From a bacterium (lineage in GTDB: Archaea > Nanoarchaeota > Nanoarchaeia > Woesearchaeales > UBA10216), in assembly GCA_024206195.1 (NCBI GenBank), contig JAAGZO010000507.1:1-5673 (forward strand): a stretch of 5,673 bases of DNA, given 5' to 3'. Under the pieces are notes generated by a model, which made no database searches, was not told the origin of the DNA, and saw only the letters and a list, made by a program, of their open reading frames with translations. Positions 1 through 5,388 of this stretch are shown here, piece after piece. Position numbers and translations under genes: made by a program. The number at the start of each line of letters is the position of its first letter. The stretch's first letter is position 1.

Positions 1-2
1 AA

Positions 3-155
3 ACAGTAAGATATATAAGTAATCCCAAGAGTCTACAATATAAAATAGATGGTGGTGTGGTACTACGACTCGATGTAGGATGCTATTATTTTAGAAAAGT
101 AAGAGTTGATGGTGATACGAATATAACTTCATCTGTTGATTCATATGAGTATTAG
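3..155 (+). CDS. C-terminal fragment of an unidentified protein (5' end outside window)
   Basis: Reading frame 3 is open from the window edge to a TAG stop at 153-155, giving about 50 residues of a C-terminal end. The peptide alternates hydrophobic and polar residues, with pieces such as YKIDGGVVLRLDVGCYYF and RKVRVDGDTNITSSVDSYEY. That pattern suggests beta strands and would suit a structural or surface protein, but no family is recognised. The frame is the only one open across this stretch, and a strong inverted repeat follows 7 nt after the stop, which supports this being a true gene end. The start, the length and the function cannot be judged from here. A chance open frame of 50 codons in AT-rich DNA is possible. 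Confidence 0.5.
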   Translation, partial: TVRYISNPKSLQYKIDGGVVLRLDVGCYYFRKVRVDGDTNITSSVDSYEY

Positions 156-162
156 CAAAGGG

Positions 163-192
163 TGACCAGATAGGGTCTAGAATGTCTGGTCA
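163..192 (+). terminator. Hairpin just downstream of the first stop codon
   Basis: TGACCAGA at 163-170 is a perfect 8-bp inverted repeat of TCTGGTCA at 185-192, with a 14-nt loop and a possible extra G-U pair outside. It begins 7 nt after the TAG stop at 153-155. Several giant viruses (mimivirus is the known case) end and polyadenylate transcripts at hairpins after genes; the same role here is inferred from position. There is no U-tract, so this is not a bacterial intrinsic terminator. Confidence 0.5.
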
Positions 193-325
193 TACTATAC
201 TATCTATCAACACAAAAAATGTGTCTGGGTGAAAAGACTCTATTAATGCATATGTGTGAGGATATAAGGCCTCCTATGAGTTCAACATAAACAAGGTTGT
301 TAACCCTCGTAAACTGGGACGGATG

Positions 326-514
326 GTAGAGAACTATATAAAAAACACGTAATCAAATTCTTGTTAGTAGCGACCTCACTTTTTTTTTGTATGTCCTCAT
401 CTTTGGCAGTAAACCTGCCTACGGGCTCAAATAACACAAAAAAAAATATAAACTGGTTTATTGTTGGTAACGCGTGTTCTCCCCTCAGGTGCCTTTTTAA
501 AAAATGTTCTCCCC
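326..514. repeat. Dispersed repeat, copy A
   Basis: Positions 326-484 align without gaps to 2454-2612, about 135 of 159 bases identical by hand count. The landmark blocks are TATATAAAAAACACG (335-349), TTGTTAGTAGCGAC (361-374), GTCCTCATCTTTG (393-405), TACGGGCTCAAATAA (420-434) and GACGCGTGTTCTCC or its AACGCG variant (469-482). A second GTTCTCC (506-512) is kept at the same 30-bp spacing, although the 21 bases between diverge. The copy lies directly downstream of the minus-strand recombinase gene (stop 524-526), just as copy B lies at the 3' end of the minus-strand zinc-finger gene. Confidence 0.85.
476..514 (-). repeat. Paired GGGGAGAAC motifs, left side of recombinase gene
   Basis: On the minus strand GGGGAGAAC occurs at 514-506 and again at 484-476, 30 bp apart. 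The spacer includes the self-complementary TTTTTAAAAA (494-503). The pair starts 9 nt past the recombinase stop codon. It mirrors the pair at 1543-1572 on the other side of the gene, which is in the opposite orientation. Function unknown: protein-binding site, recombination site or RNA-end signal are all possible. Confidence 0.7.
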
Positions 515-523
515 TGGTTTTTG

Positions 524-1501
524 CTATTGTTTCGTGTCGTTGTACACAGTTAAGCCAGTTGTCGATGAAGTGTTCATACGGGAGCATTTTTTTACAAAGT
601 CCTCGTTAGATAGCGACTTGCGAGCGTGTGTCAAATGGACGTGTCTAATCTCTTTAATGCCAATACCGAATATCTTGTTTACAATCTTGCTAAGTTGATT
701 CGTCGTCATATTTGGGAATATCATATCAGATCCGGTATTTTTAAACTGTTTTCTAAATAGCGAGGCTAACTCCTTGCTAATCTCTAAATTCTTCTGACCA
801 TACTGCTTATGTGTTTTATAATTGTTTAGCTGTAGTTCCCTCCTCAATAAAAATATTATATTCTTGTCGGTCTGCTTCTTATCCTTCGTAAAGTGTATGA
901 TAGTCGTACCCCGCCAAGCCTCCAGGCAATAAAGCTCTGCTATAAATTTATTCATCGTCTGTTCGGATGGTACAGCGTCAGCCTTCTCTCGCAGTTGTTC
1001 CATCGTCATCGTTGTTACCGTCTCCGGTCGTTTCATACTTTCGATACGCTCGACAGCAGTCTGTCCTCTGGCAGTGCGTCCCATATCCAATATCTTCATC
1101 GCTAATTCTTCGTCTTCATAATACCTAGCTACCCGCATCATACTATAGCAGTAAGACTCTCTAGAGTGTATGGGCATCTCATAATAAAACTTTTTTATAT
1201 CTTCTATACTTCTGCTGTCGTGTCCAGCGTTAATAAACTTCTTAAACTGCCTGACGTAGTTGCCTGCTGTGTTTTTATTGTTACAGTGTTCGTGGATATA
1301 TGCTATTGCTTTTTCATACTTGTTCTCGAACAATGCCTCGTCACGCGGTACACTGTCTACAAGTTGATGAGAGAACTTATACGTAGGCTTTGTCTTCTTC
1401 TTCCAGACATACAGAAACTGCATCGGGTTTGTATTCTTGGTCGTGAGATAGAACGGGGCTATCTTCTTGTCATTCGGTGTAATCTTGAAATGAAATACCA
1501 T
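524..1501 (-). CDS. Tyrosine recombinase (integrase-like), 325 aa
   Basis: This protein resembles the tyrosine recombinase/integrase superfamily, which cuts and rejoins DNA through a tyrosine nucleophile. The N-terminal part (about 55-180) is helical and fits a core-binding domain. The catalytic part (about 180-325) shows Arg I in EAWRGTT (R197), a likely beta-hairpin lysine in NYKTHKQYG (K229), Arg II in KEIRHVHLTHA (R286), and the nucleophile in GLTVYND (Y320), six residues from the end. Two usual positions differ: lysine (K283) replaces the first histidine of HxxR, and threonine (T311, in MNTSSTT) sits where the family usually has histidine or tryptophan. Such enzymes occur in polinton-like viruses, virophages and giant viruses. 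The ATG follows TATATAGCA directly, and the gene diverges from 1605-2399. It is probably an integrase or genome-resolution enzyme; whether it is active is uncertain. Confidence 0.75.
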   Translation of the reverse strand: MVFHFKITPNDKKIAPFYLTTKNTNPMQFLYVWKKKTKPTYKFSHQLVDSVPRDEALFENKYEKAIAYIHEHCNNKNTAGNYVRQFKKFINAGHDSRSIEDIKKFYYEMPIHSRESYCYSMMRVARYYEDEELAMKILDMGRTARGQTAVERIESMKRPETVTTMTMEQLREKADAVPSEQTMNKFIAELYCLEAWRGTTIIHFTKDKKQTDKNIIFLLRRELQLNNYKTHKQYGQKNLEISKELASLFRKQFKNTGSDMIFPNMTTNQLSKIVNKIFGIGIKEIRHVHLTHARKSLSNEDFVKKCSRMNTSSTTGLTVYNDTKQ

Positions 1502-1510
1502 TGCTATATA
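1502..1510 (-). promoter_or_regulatory. TATATAGCA start-proximal element of the recombinase gene
   Basis: On the minus strand the sequence reads TATATAGCA immediately before the ATG, within a run of alternating T and A. The same TATAGCA-ATG arrangement appears at three other genes (1605, 3357 and 4681). Being so close to the ATG, it would act as a promoter/initiator giving a very short leader, or as a translation-start context; this is inferred from recurrence. Confidence 0.6.
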
Positions 1511-1542
1511 TTATATGTGTATATGTTTAATAAACTTTTGTC

Positions 1543-1572
1543 GGGGAGAACTTTTACTGACTAGGGGAGAAC
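1543..1572 (+). repeat. Paired GGGGAGAAC motifs, right side of recombinase gene
   Basis: GGGGAGAAC occurs at 1543-1551 and at 1564-1572, 21 bp apart, which is about two helical turns. The pair lies between the divergent recombinase and zinc-finger genes and is the inverted counterpart of the pair at 476-514. A further GGGAGAAC lies inside the zinc-finger gene at 1627-1634. A role as operator or recombinase-binding site is possible but unproven. Confidence 0.65.
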
Positions 1573-1596
1573 AATTATGTTTATAAAAAGTATAGC

Positions 1597-1604
1597 ATAT
1601 AGCA
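1597..1604 (+). promoter_or_regulatory. ATATAGCA start-proximal element of the 264-aa gene
   Basis: ATATAGCA abuts the ATG at 1605, and a second TATAGCA sits just before it at 1591-1597. TTTATAAAAAG (1580-1590) upstream is a further TATA-like stretch. The element matches those before the genes starting at 1501, 3357 and 4681. Confidence 0.6.
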
Positions 1605-2399
1605 ATGACAAAAAATAAAACCAAGAGGGAGAACCCGCAACTCAAACAAAAAATTAAATGTGAGATTTGTGATGAAGAAGTATCATATCGTCATATGGCG
1701 AGACACAAGAAAAGTGATAGACATTTGGAATTGCAAGCGTTGACAAATAAAAAGACTTTGGCAGTTGCCTCCGCAGTGTCAGCCGTTCTAATGGCTCTAT
1801 CCTACGAGCAACAAATCATATATGCCAAGAGGAGGAGAAAGAATAAATGGGATCGCTGTCGTGAAATGTATGTAGGATTTGGCATTGAAGCAGGAGACGA
1901 GGAACGGGCAAAGGCTATGTTAGGTATTGGGTGGGACAACTTGGACGCTGTCTTAAATTTTGAGGCTCTGGCGTCCAAGGGTAGCTGGGGTCTGTCTATC
2001 ACTGCTGTTTGTAAAATACTGAAAGTTTTTAAGATGCCAGTTCACGCTAGGGACTACTCTGATCTAAACGTAACAACTAGGGAACACGGCAACTGGATTC
2101 AGGATGGTCTAGAAGATGGGGCAGAGGCATTTTTAACAAAAGTAGAAACGACTATAGAATGGAATCAAAGATTTAGATTCTTGGAGGACATGGCTATCAA
2201 GTATGCGACACCATTTAAACAAAAATGTAAAGAAAAGGGAGAGGACATCACAGAAGAAGACATGCAAGCAGAAGAAACTGCACAGGATATGATCTACGAA
2301 GTGTACGAAATGGGCGACAATCTATTCAAGACGATGAATCCTAAACTATTGGATGCCTTGGAAGATAAGCTGTTTTATCTTTGGATGTCTGAACTTTGA
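1605..2399 (+). CDS. U1-type C2H2 zinc-finger protein, 264 aa
   Basis: The N-terminus carries one zinc finger with spacing C-x2-C-x11-H-x5-H (C19, C22, H34, H40), the wide form seen in U1/matrin-type fingers that bind RNA or DNA. It is preceded by a lysine-rich tail. Residues 51-67 are mostly small and hydrophobic, followed by the basic cluster KRRRK at 75-79; the run could be a buried helix or a weak membrane segment. The remaining 180 residues look helical, with an acidic stretch near 215-230, and match no family I know. Single wide-spaced fingers at the N-terminus of otherwise unique proteins are frequent in giant and polinton-like viruses. The minus-strand gene at 2623-3357 has a finger of identical spacing. 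The ATG was chosen because ATATAGCA precedes it. A regulatory nucleic-acid-binding role is inferred. Confidence 0.75.
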   Translation: MTKNKTKRENPQLKQKIKCEICDEEVSYRHMARHKKSDRHLELQALTNKKTLAVASAVSAVLMALSYEQQIIYAKRRRKNKWDRCREMYVGFGIEAGDEERAKAMLGIGWDNLDAVLNFEALASKGSWGLSITAVCKILKVFKMPVHARDYSDLNVTTREHGNWIQDGLEDGAEAFLTKVETTIEWNQRFRFLEDMAIKYATPFKQKCKEKGEDITEEDMQAEETAQDMIYEVYEMGDNLFKTMNPKLLDALEDKLFYLWMSEL

Positions 2400-2423
2400 A
2401 AAAATATTTTTTTTTGTTCAAGG
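2394..2423 (+). terminator. AT-rich hairpin over the stop codon of the 264-aa gene
   Basis: CTTTGAA at 2394-2400, which contains the TGA stop, pairs with TTCAAGG at 2417-2423 (one G-U pair). Inside, AAAA at 2401-2404 can pair with TTTT at 2412-2415 past a bulged G. This gives a stem of about 11 bp ending in a T-rich loop. Its place at the gene end fits hairpin-directed transcript ending, as at 163-192 and 5381-5396. Confidence 0.45.
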
Positions 2424-2640
2424 GTCGTCATATATCAAGGACATTAGTCTGTAGTAGAGAATTATATAAAAAACACGTGGTTAAATTCTTGTTAATGGCG
2501 ACCAACATTTTTTTTCATGTGTCCTCATCTTTGACAGTAAACACCTCTACGGGCTCAAATAATACAAAAAAATATATAAACTGTTTTATTGTTGGTGACG
2601 CGTGTTCTCCTTCGAAGCGACTTTATGATTCTTGTTCTCC
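2424..2640. repeat. Dispersed repeat, copy B (longest copy)
   Basis: The left part (2424-2502) aligns without gaps to copy C at 5439-5517, about 59 of 79 bases identical. The part from 2454 on aligns without gaps to copy A. The two GTTCTCC motifs are at 2604-2610 and 2634-2640, the same 30-bp spacing as in copy A, and the spacer holds the palindrome CTTCGAAG (2610-2617). The right end overlaps the last codons of the minus-strand zinc-finger gene. The copy fills the whole space between the two convergent zinc-finger genes, which share nothing else obvious at their ends. Confidence 0.85.
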
Positions 2641-3357
2641 CTCGTCTTCTAGGGTCTCTGTTGACTCTCCACGGGGAATAATATGCTCGAAACGTGTCCA
2701 TTCTTTTTTGTGTCCTGTTAAGCCAATTGCCCAATGCGAAGCAAATGTTATATCTGTTTCTAAATCATAGAGAGGTCCAATATCAATGTTACCATCGCTA
2801 TCTAACGTGTGCCATAGTTGATATTCTAAATCGTTTATCTGTTCTTGAGTCGGAAATAGATGCTTGTATAAATCGCTCTGTCTTTTATAATTCCATTCCG
2901 GATCTGTCAACAAGCCTTTGACTCTCTCTAACCTTTCATTTGTAACCCACAGATCGTGGATGGCTGTAATTACATATTTTACAGGTTTAGCAGATAAATA
3001 TCTGGCAATTGAATCTGTAAACGGTAGTTTCTTAGCTTCTTCTATAAAAGCAGCGGGGACTTTACGATCTCGCTTTTTCAAAAACTTCATCATACATTGT
3101 TTATCTTTGATGGCGCCCCGAGGCAACTGCTTCGGGTTCTCATCTGGATACGCCATTCTATGATTTTCGATATGCTTCTTGCTTCTGAGGTGAGCAGAAT
3201 AGCAAGCGTGCTTAACGGTCATATCACAGCATTGACAATAAACTGTCTCGTCTTCGCGAGCCTTTTTATAATCGGCGACTAGCTTCTTTCTAGCTTCCTT
3301 GTGTCGCCTGTAGTACCTCTGATGTTTCGTAAGTTGTTGAGATTCTGTATCGCTCAT
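2623..3357 (-). CDS. U1-type C2H2 zinc-finger protein, 244 aa
   Basis: A strongly basic, helical N-terminus (about 10-35, RYYRRHKEARKK) leads into one zinc finger with spacing C-x2-C-x11-H-x5-H (C41, C44, H56, H62), followed by PDENPKQLPRG. A basic helix followed by a wide C2H2 finger is a frequent small-protein layout in giant and polinton-like viruses. The other 170 residues include KPVKYVITAIHDLWVTNERLE and an acidic C-terminal tail; I recognise no enzyme motif. It shares finger spacing, but no clear further similarity, with the 264-aa protein, so the two may be old paralogues or independent users of the finger. The ATG follows TATATATAGCAA. The last codons contain GGGAGAAC, part of the GTTCTCC motif of repeat copy B. 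A nucleic-acid-binding role is inferred. Confidence 0.75.
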   Translation of the reverse strand: MSDTESQQLTKHQRYYRRHKEARKKLVADYKKAREDETVYCQCCDMTVKHACYSAHLRSKKHIENHRMAYPDENPKQLPRGAIKDKQCMMKFLKKRDRKVPAAFIEEAKKLPFTDSIARYLSAKPVKYVITAIHDLWVTNERLERVKGLLTDPEWNYKRQSDLYKHLFPTQEQINDLEYQLWHTLDSDGNIDIGPLYDLETDITFASHWAIGLTGHKKEWTRFEHIIPRGESTETLEDEGEQES

Positions 3358-3369
3358 TTGCTATATATA
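3358..3369 (-). promoter_or_regulatory. TATATATAGCAA start-proximal element of the 244-aa gene
   Basis: On the minus strand TATATATAGCAA directly precedes the ATG. It is the fourth-gene version of the TATAGCA element, with one extra A before the start. Confidence 0.6.
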
Positions 3370-3440
3370 GGTTTTGTAAAGATTCAAAAGAAAATAAATA
3401 TTTGTTAGTTGACAACGCACTTTACAGGATATAGTATATA

Positions 3441-3479
3441 TTATTAAAAAACAATGTTGTATATTTTGTTAGTAGCGAC
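3441..3479. repeat. Dispersed repeat, copy D (short, promoter-proximal)
   Basis: TTATTAAAAAACA (3441-3453), followed 12 nt later by TTGTTAGTAGCGAC (3466-3479), matches the core of copy A (335-347 and 361-374), with about one base missing between the blocks. The 14-base second block is identical to copy A. Unlike copies A and B it has no GTTCTCC motifs and lies upstream of a gene, 30 nt before the ATG at 3509. Confidence 0.65.
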
Positions 3480-3508
3480 TTATGTTGAATATATAAATTC
3501 TATAATAT
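3445..3508 (+). promoter_or_regulatory. Probable promoter region of the 339-aa gene
   Basis: TAAAAAACA at 3445-3453 matches the element upstream of the gene at 4746. AATATATAAATTCTATAATAT then runs straight into the ATG at 3509. This start lacks the TATAGCA element, so the gene may belong to a different expression class from its divergent neighbour. Inferred from recurrence and position. Confidence 0.45.
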
Positions 3509-4528
3509 ATGAGTATGGACGAAATCTATCAACAAGCAAACGATGAAATCGAACTTATTAAGAAACATTTTCAAGATCCAGTCTATCTGACTCCAGCCAA
3601 AAAGTATAGCAAGAAGAACTTCGATCACAACTGCCCAGACCCTGACAAATGGGAGCTACTTGTGTATTCTAAATATTCTGAAGGACCAGGGAAACCACTG
3701 GACGATCCTAGAATCTATCCAGCAAAGCCCAAAGGACAATGTTTATGCGGAGAAACCATAATGAAAAACCACTTCCTCTGGAACCCAGAAAAGAAGATAG
3801 TCTTTCCCCTCGGGAGCAAATGCTTTGAAAGGTTCTGCCCTGACGTTCAAGGTTACCTTCGGAAGTCAATGCTGTTCTCCAATCACTGCGTAAATGGATG
3901 TAAAGCATTCCCCGTTCCCGGTGCTAATGGGCTCTGTAGAACTTGCTATAAAAAAGAGGACATCATCGGCTACAAATGTAAATTTAACACTCTTTGTATT
4001 TTCGGAAAGTGTCAAGAAAATCGCCACCAGATGGACCTATGTCGAGAGCACTATGACCAGATAATTATCCCTTGTATGAAGATACAGAGGCAGTTCATGA
4101 AGGAATTCGATACTATTCTATGGAACTGGTGCCCAAAGAGACTCGTAGTAAGGCAAGAAAAAGACTATGATCATATCATAGACACAGAGGTTACAGAATT
4201 CGCACGCATTATGGAGAGCCACCGTGAAGTGAAATATAGAAAGATAAAGCAAACCATCGACGAAGAATATGCTACTAGACGGAAATTCAAGGTTGAATGG
4301 CAGAAAGCAGTATGCTGTACACGCTGTAGCGCTATGCTAAAAAAAGATACTTTCCCCCTGTGCGAACTCTGTTATAGTAAACATTTACTTCAAAGGCTCC
4401 ACAAAGAAAAGATGTGGAACAAGTTTTATCAAAGTATATTTCAACAAGTCAAAGACAAAAAATATATATCTCCAGGACAAATACATTGTTTATTAAAGCC
4501 GTTTGAAGAGGGTAAATTGAAGCAATAA
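3509..4528 (+). CDS. Cysteine-rich multi-zinc protein, 339 aa
   Basis: The protein contains several cysteine/histidine clusters that probably bind zinc. The first is C78-x-C80 with C105 in the frame CLCG...LGSKCFERF, a layout I associate with uncharacterised giant-virus proteins. The second is C127-x3-C131 with C143-x2-C146. The third region has C157, C163, C168, C178 and H181. The last is a ribbon-like C270-x2-C273 with C285-x2-C288. Between them (about 190-265) is a charged helical segment, possibly a coiled coil. No catalytic motif is evident, so a nucleic-acid or protein-binding role is the cautious reading. A second ATG two codons in (3515) would give almost the same protein. It converges on the small gene at 4538-4681, with 9 nt between the stops. 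Confidence 0.75.
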   Translation: MSMDEIYQQANDEIELIKKHFQDPVYLTPAKKYSKKNFDHNCPDPDKWELLVYSKYSEGPGKPLDDPRIYPAKPKGQCLCGETIMKNHFLWNPEKKIVFPLGSKCFERFCPDVQGYLRKSMLFSNHCVNGCKAFPVPGANGLCRTCYKKEDIIGYKCKFNTLCIFGKCQENRHQMDLCREHYDQIIIPCMKIQRQFMKEFDTILWNWCPKRLVVRQEKDYDHIIDTEVTEFARIMESHREVKYRKIKQTIDEEYATRRKFKVEWQKAVCCTRCSAMLKKDTFPLCELCYSKHLLQRLHKEKMWNKFYQSIFQQVKDKKYISPGQIHCLLKPFEEGKLKQ

Positions 4529-4546
4529 TAATAACTTTTATTTTTT
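4523..4546. terminator. AT-rich imperfect inverted repeat between convergent genes
   Basis: AATAATAACTTTTATTTTTT around the two stop codons folds into a weak stem, with 7 of 8 pairs around a CTT loop. It covers the stop of the 339-aa gene and the last codons of the minus-strand gene, so it could serve both transcripts. Runs of A and T make this partly expected by chance. Confidence 0.25.
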
Positions 4547-4681
4547 GTCTTCTTCAAGCATCTCCTCCAATAGAGAGGGGTGCTCCTTGAGGATTTTATA
4601 CAGTAATAATTTAGCACATTCTTTATCTGTCTTAATGGCATTCAGAGTCAATTCTACACAATCGTCTGCTAATGAGGGCAT
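4538..4681 (-). CDS. Small protein, 47 aa
   Basis: On the minus strand ATG (4681-4679) opens a 47-codon frame ending in TAA (4540-4538). The product begins MPSLADDCVELTLNAIKTDK, continues through KLLLYKILKEHPSLLEEM and ends EEDKK. It should be largely helical: a hydrophobic middle helix (KLLLYKIL) is followed by an acidic, amphipathic C-terminal helix. No family is recognised. Three things support it as real: the TATAGCA element sits directly against its ATG as at three larger genes; it fills the space between 4528 and the next plus-strand gene; and a decayed copy of its middle part appears at 5601-5640. It could bind another protein through its helices, but this is a guess. Confidence 0.6.
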   Translation of the reverse strand: MPSLADDCVELTLNAIKTDKECAKLLLYKILKEHPSLLEEMLEEDKK

Positions 4682-4694
4682 TGCTATATCATAT
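4682..4694 (-). promoter_or_regulatory. TATAGCA start-proximal element of the 47-aa gene
   Basis: On the minus strand ATATGATATAGCA runs straight into the ATG at 4681. The core TATAGCA (4688-4682) is the same as before the genes starting at 1501, 1605 and 3357. It decides this start and is the best support for the small gene. Confidence 0.55.
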
Positions 4695-4702
4695 AAAAAA
4701 CA
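4691..4702 (+). promoter_or_regulatory. ATATAAAAAACA TATA-like element
   Basis: ATATAAAAAACA lies 43 nt before the ATG at 4746. The same string occurs in repeat copies A (336-347) and B (2464-2475), and close variants in C (5479-5490) and D (3442-3453). Its distance from a start codon here and at 3509 suits a TATA box. It overlaps the leader of the minus-strand 47-aa gene. Confidence 0.45.
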
Positions 4703-4745
4703 TTAACATAGTTTTCTTTTTGTCTTGACAGAAAATGACACTATA

Positions 4746-5084
4746 ATGGTGAGTATTAAGACAAAAATAATAAGATGTTTGAAGTTATGCCCTGAGAAGC
4801 ACTGGAAAAAAGACGACAAAGAGTTTGACAGAAAATGGCTACAGGACTATCTAAAAAAAATCAAAGAAGGACACGAACTAACAGACAAAATGAAGAAAGC
4901 TGTAAACACGACTTATCACACATATAAAATCAATGATCACTTTGATGACGACGACGAGAGTAGTGAAGAATCTTCAGAGGAAGAGCAGGAGGCTAAAACA
5001 GAAAATGATCTAATGTACAAGTATCAAGCCACAATGGGACGAATTATGTGGCAACTGATGCAGTTTGGTAGGGAGATAAAATGA
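4746..5084 (+). CDS. Small basic/acidic protein of unknown function, 112 aa
   Basis: The first 62 residues are basic and helical, with a cluster of Trp, Lys and Asp around KHWKKDDKEFDRKW (18-31). Residues 64-80 are a dense acidic and serine run (DDDDESSEESSEEE), and the last 25 residues are helical and amphipathic. No family is recognised. Acid/serine runs like this are typical of disordered, often phosphorylated, interaction segments; that role is inferred. I chose the ATG at 4746, preceded by CACTATA, over an in-frame TTG at 4725, because no other gene here uses a non-ATG start. It precedes 5101-5388 by 16 nt on the same strand, so the two may share a transcript. Confidence 0.65.
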   Translation: MVSIKTKIIRCLKLCPEKHWKKDDKEFDRKWLQDYLKKIKEGHELTDKMKKAVNTTYHTYKINDHFDDDDESSEESSEEEQEAKTENDLMYKYQATMGRIMWQLMQFGREIK

Positions 5085-5088
5085 AAAT

Positions 5089-5100
5089 CTTTATATAAAT
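5089..5100 (+). promoter_or_regulatory. TATA-rich leader of the DUF5754-like gene
   Basis: CTTTATATAAAT occupies most of the 16-nt gap between the TGA at 5082-5084 and the ATG at 5101. Like the other leaders it places a TATA sequence within a few bases of the start, but it lacks TATAGCA. It could be a separate promoter, or simply the AT-rich context of a second gene in one transcript. Confidence 0.35.
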
Positions 5101-5388
5101 ATGGTCACGAAGCGGATACAGGGAACAACATACACTATTACAAAAGCACCAGCCGGAAGTGGTAAAAAGTTAGAAGCAAAATATACTAATAAGTCTACAG
5201 GTAAAACGAATACGATCAGATTTGGGGCGACCGGCTATGAATCATACAAGGACTCCACAGGATTACTCCCTAAGAGTTCTATTCACGGAGATCCGGAAAG
5301 GAGAAAGAGATATATCGACAGACATAGAGCTAATGAGAACTGGTCGAAACCTTCGGCAGGTCTGCTTGCGAAATCGATTCTTTGGTGA
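5101..5388 (+). CDS. DUF5754-like viral protein, 95 aa
   Basis: The C-terminal third has the signature HGDPERRKRYIDRHRANENW (62-81), followed by SKPSAGLLAKSILW (82-95). A motif of the form H.D..R..RYI.RH..NENW..P..AG....W is, from memory, a hallmark of small uncharacterised proteins of giant viruses and related elements filed under DUF5754. The first half (1-45) looks like beta strands (TTYTITKAP, KLEAKYTNKSTGKTNTIRF). The molecule is basic, which would fit nucleic-acid binding or packing into particles, but its role is unknown to me. Length is as expected and it seems intact. The ATG follows TTTATATAAAT. A hairpin overlaps the TGA stop. The family name should be confirmed by a profile search. 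Confidence 0.75.
   Translation: MVTKRIQGTTYTITKAPAGSGKKLEAKYTNKSTGKTNTIRFGATGYESYKDSTGLLPKSSIHGDPERRKRYIDRHRANENWSKPSAGLLAKSILW

Larger units (their letters stand above)
156..523. other. Non-coding spacer containing hairpin and repeat copy A
   Basis: No convincing gene lies in these 368 bases. They hold the hairpin at 163-192, about 130 bp (193-325) in which I see nothing notable, and repeat copy A (326-514). Open frames on both strands across the repeat are treated as non-coding, because substitutions between copies A and B show no coding pattern in the open frames (see findings). Confidence 0.6.

Noticed and set aside
405..419. Small hairpin GGCAG-TAAAC-CTGCC in repeat copy A
   Set aside because: The arms are not kept in copy B, so there is no sign that the fold is selected.
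440..480. TGA read as tryptophan, which would extend a conserved minus-strand frame through both repeat copies
   Set aside because: The supported genes use TGG for tryptophan and two of them end at TGA in the expected place (2397-2399 and 5386-5388), so the standard code holds.
300..587. 95-aa minus-strand open frame overlapping the end of the recombinase gene
   Set aside because: It overlaps the recombinase in another frame, has no TATAGCA leader, and its counterpart in copy B is broken by a stop. The shared peptide is noted as a possible relic only.
361..609. Plus-strand open frame in repeat copy A, with a matching frame at 2396-2770 in copy B
   Set aside because: The peptides look alike only because the DNA is repeated. 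Substitutions fall mainly on first codon positions, not third, and both frames run antisense into the ends of better-supported minus-strand genes.
1166..1564. 132-aa plus-strand open frame opposite the recombinase gene
   Set aside because: It is antisense to a well-supported gene, shows no recognisable domain and has a composition typical of a shadow frame.
604..2804. Exact 13-mer CGTTAGATAGCGA at 604-616 (+) and 2792-2804 (-), similar to TTGTTAGTAGCGAC of the repeats
   Set aside because: Both lie inside coding sequence and encode different peptides; a shared 13-mer in 5.7 kb of AT-rich DNA is plausible by chance.
4725..4745. In-frame TTG start seven codons upstream of the 112-aa gene
   Set aside because: All other complete genes here start with ATG in a TATA-rich context, and ATG at 4746 is preceded by CACTATA.
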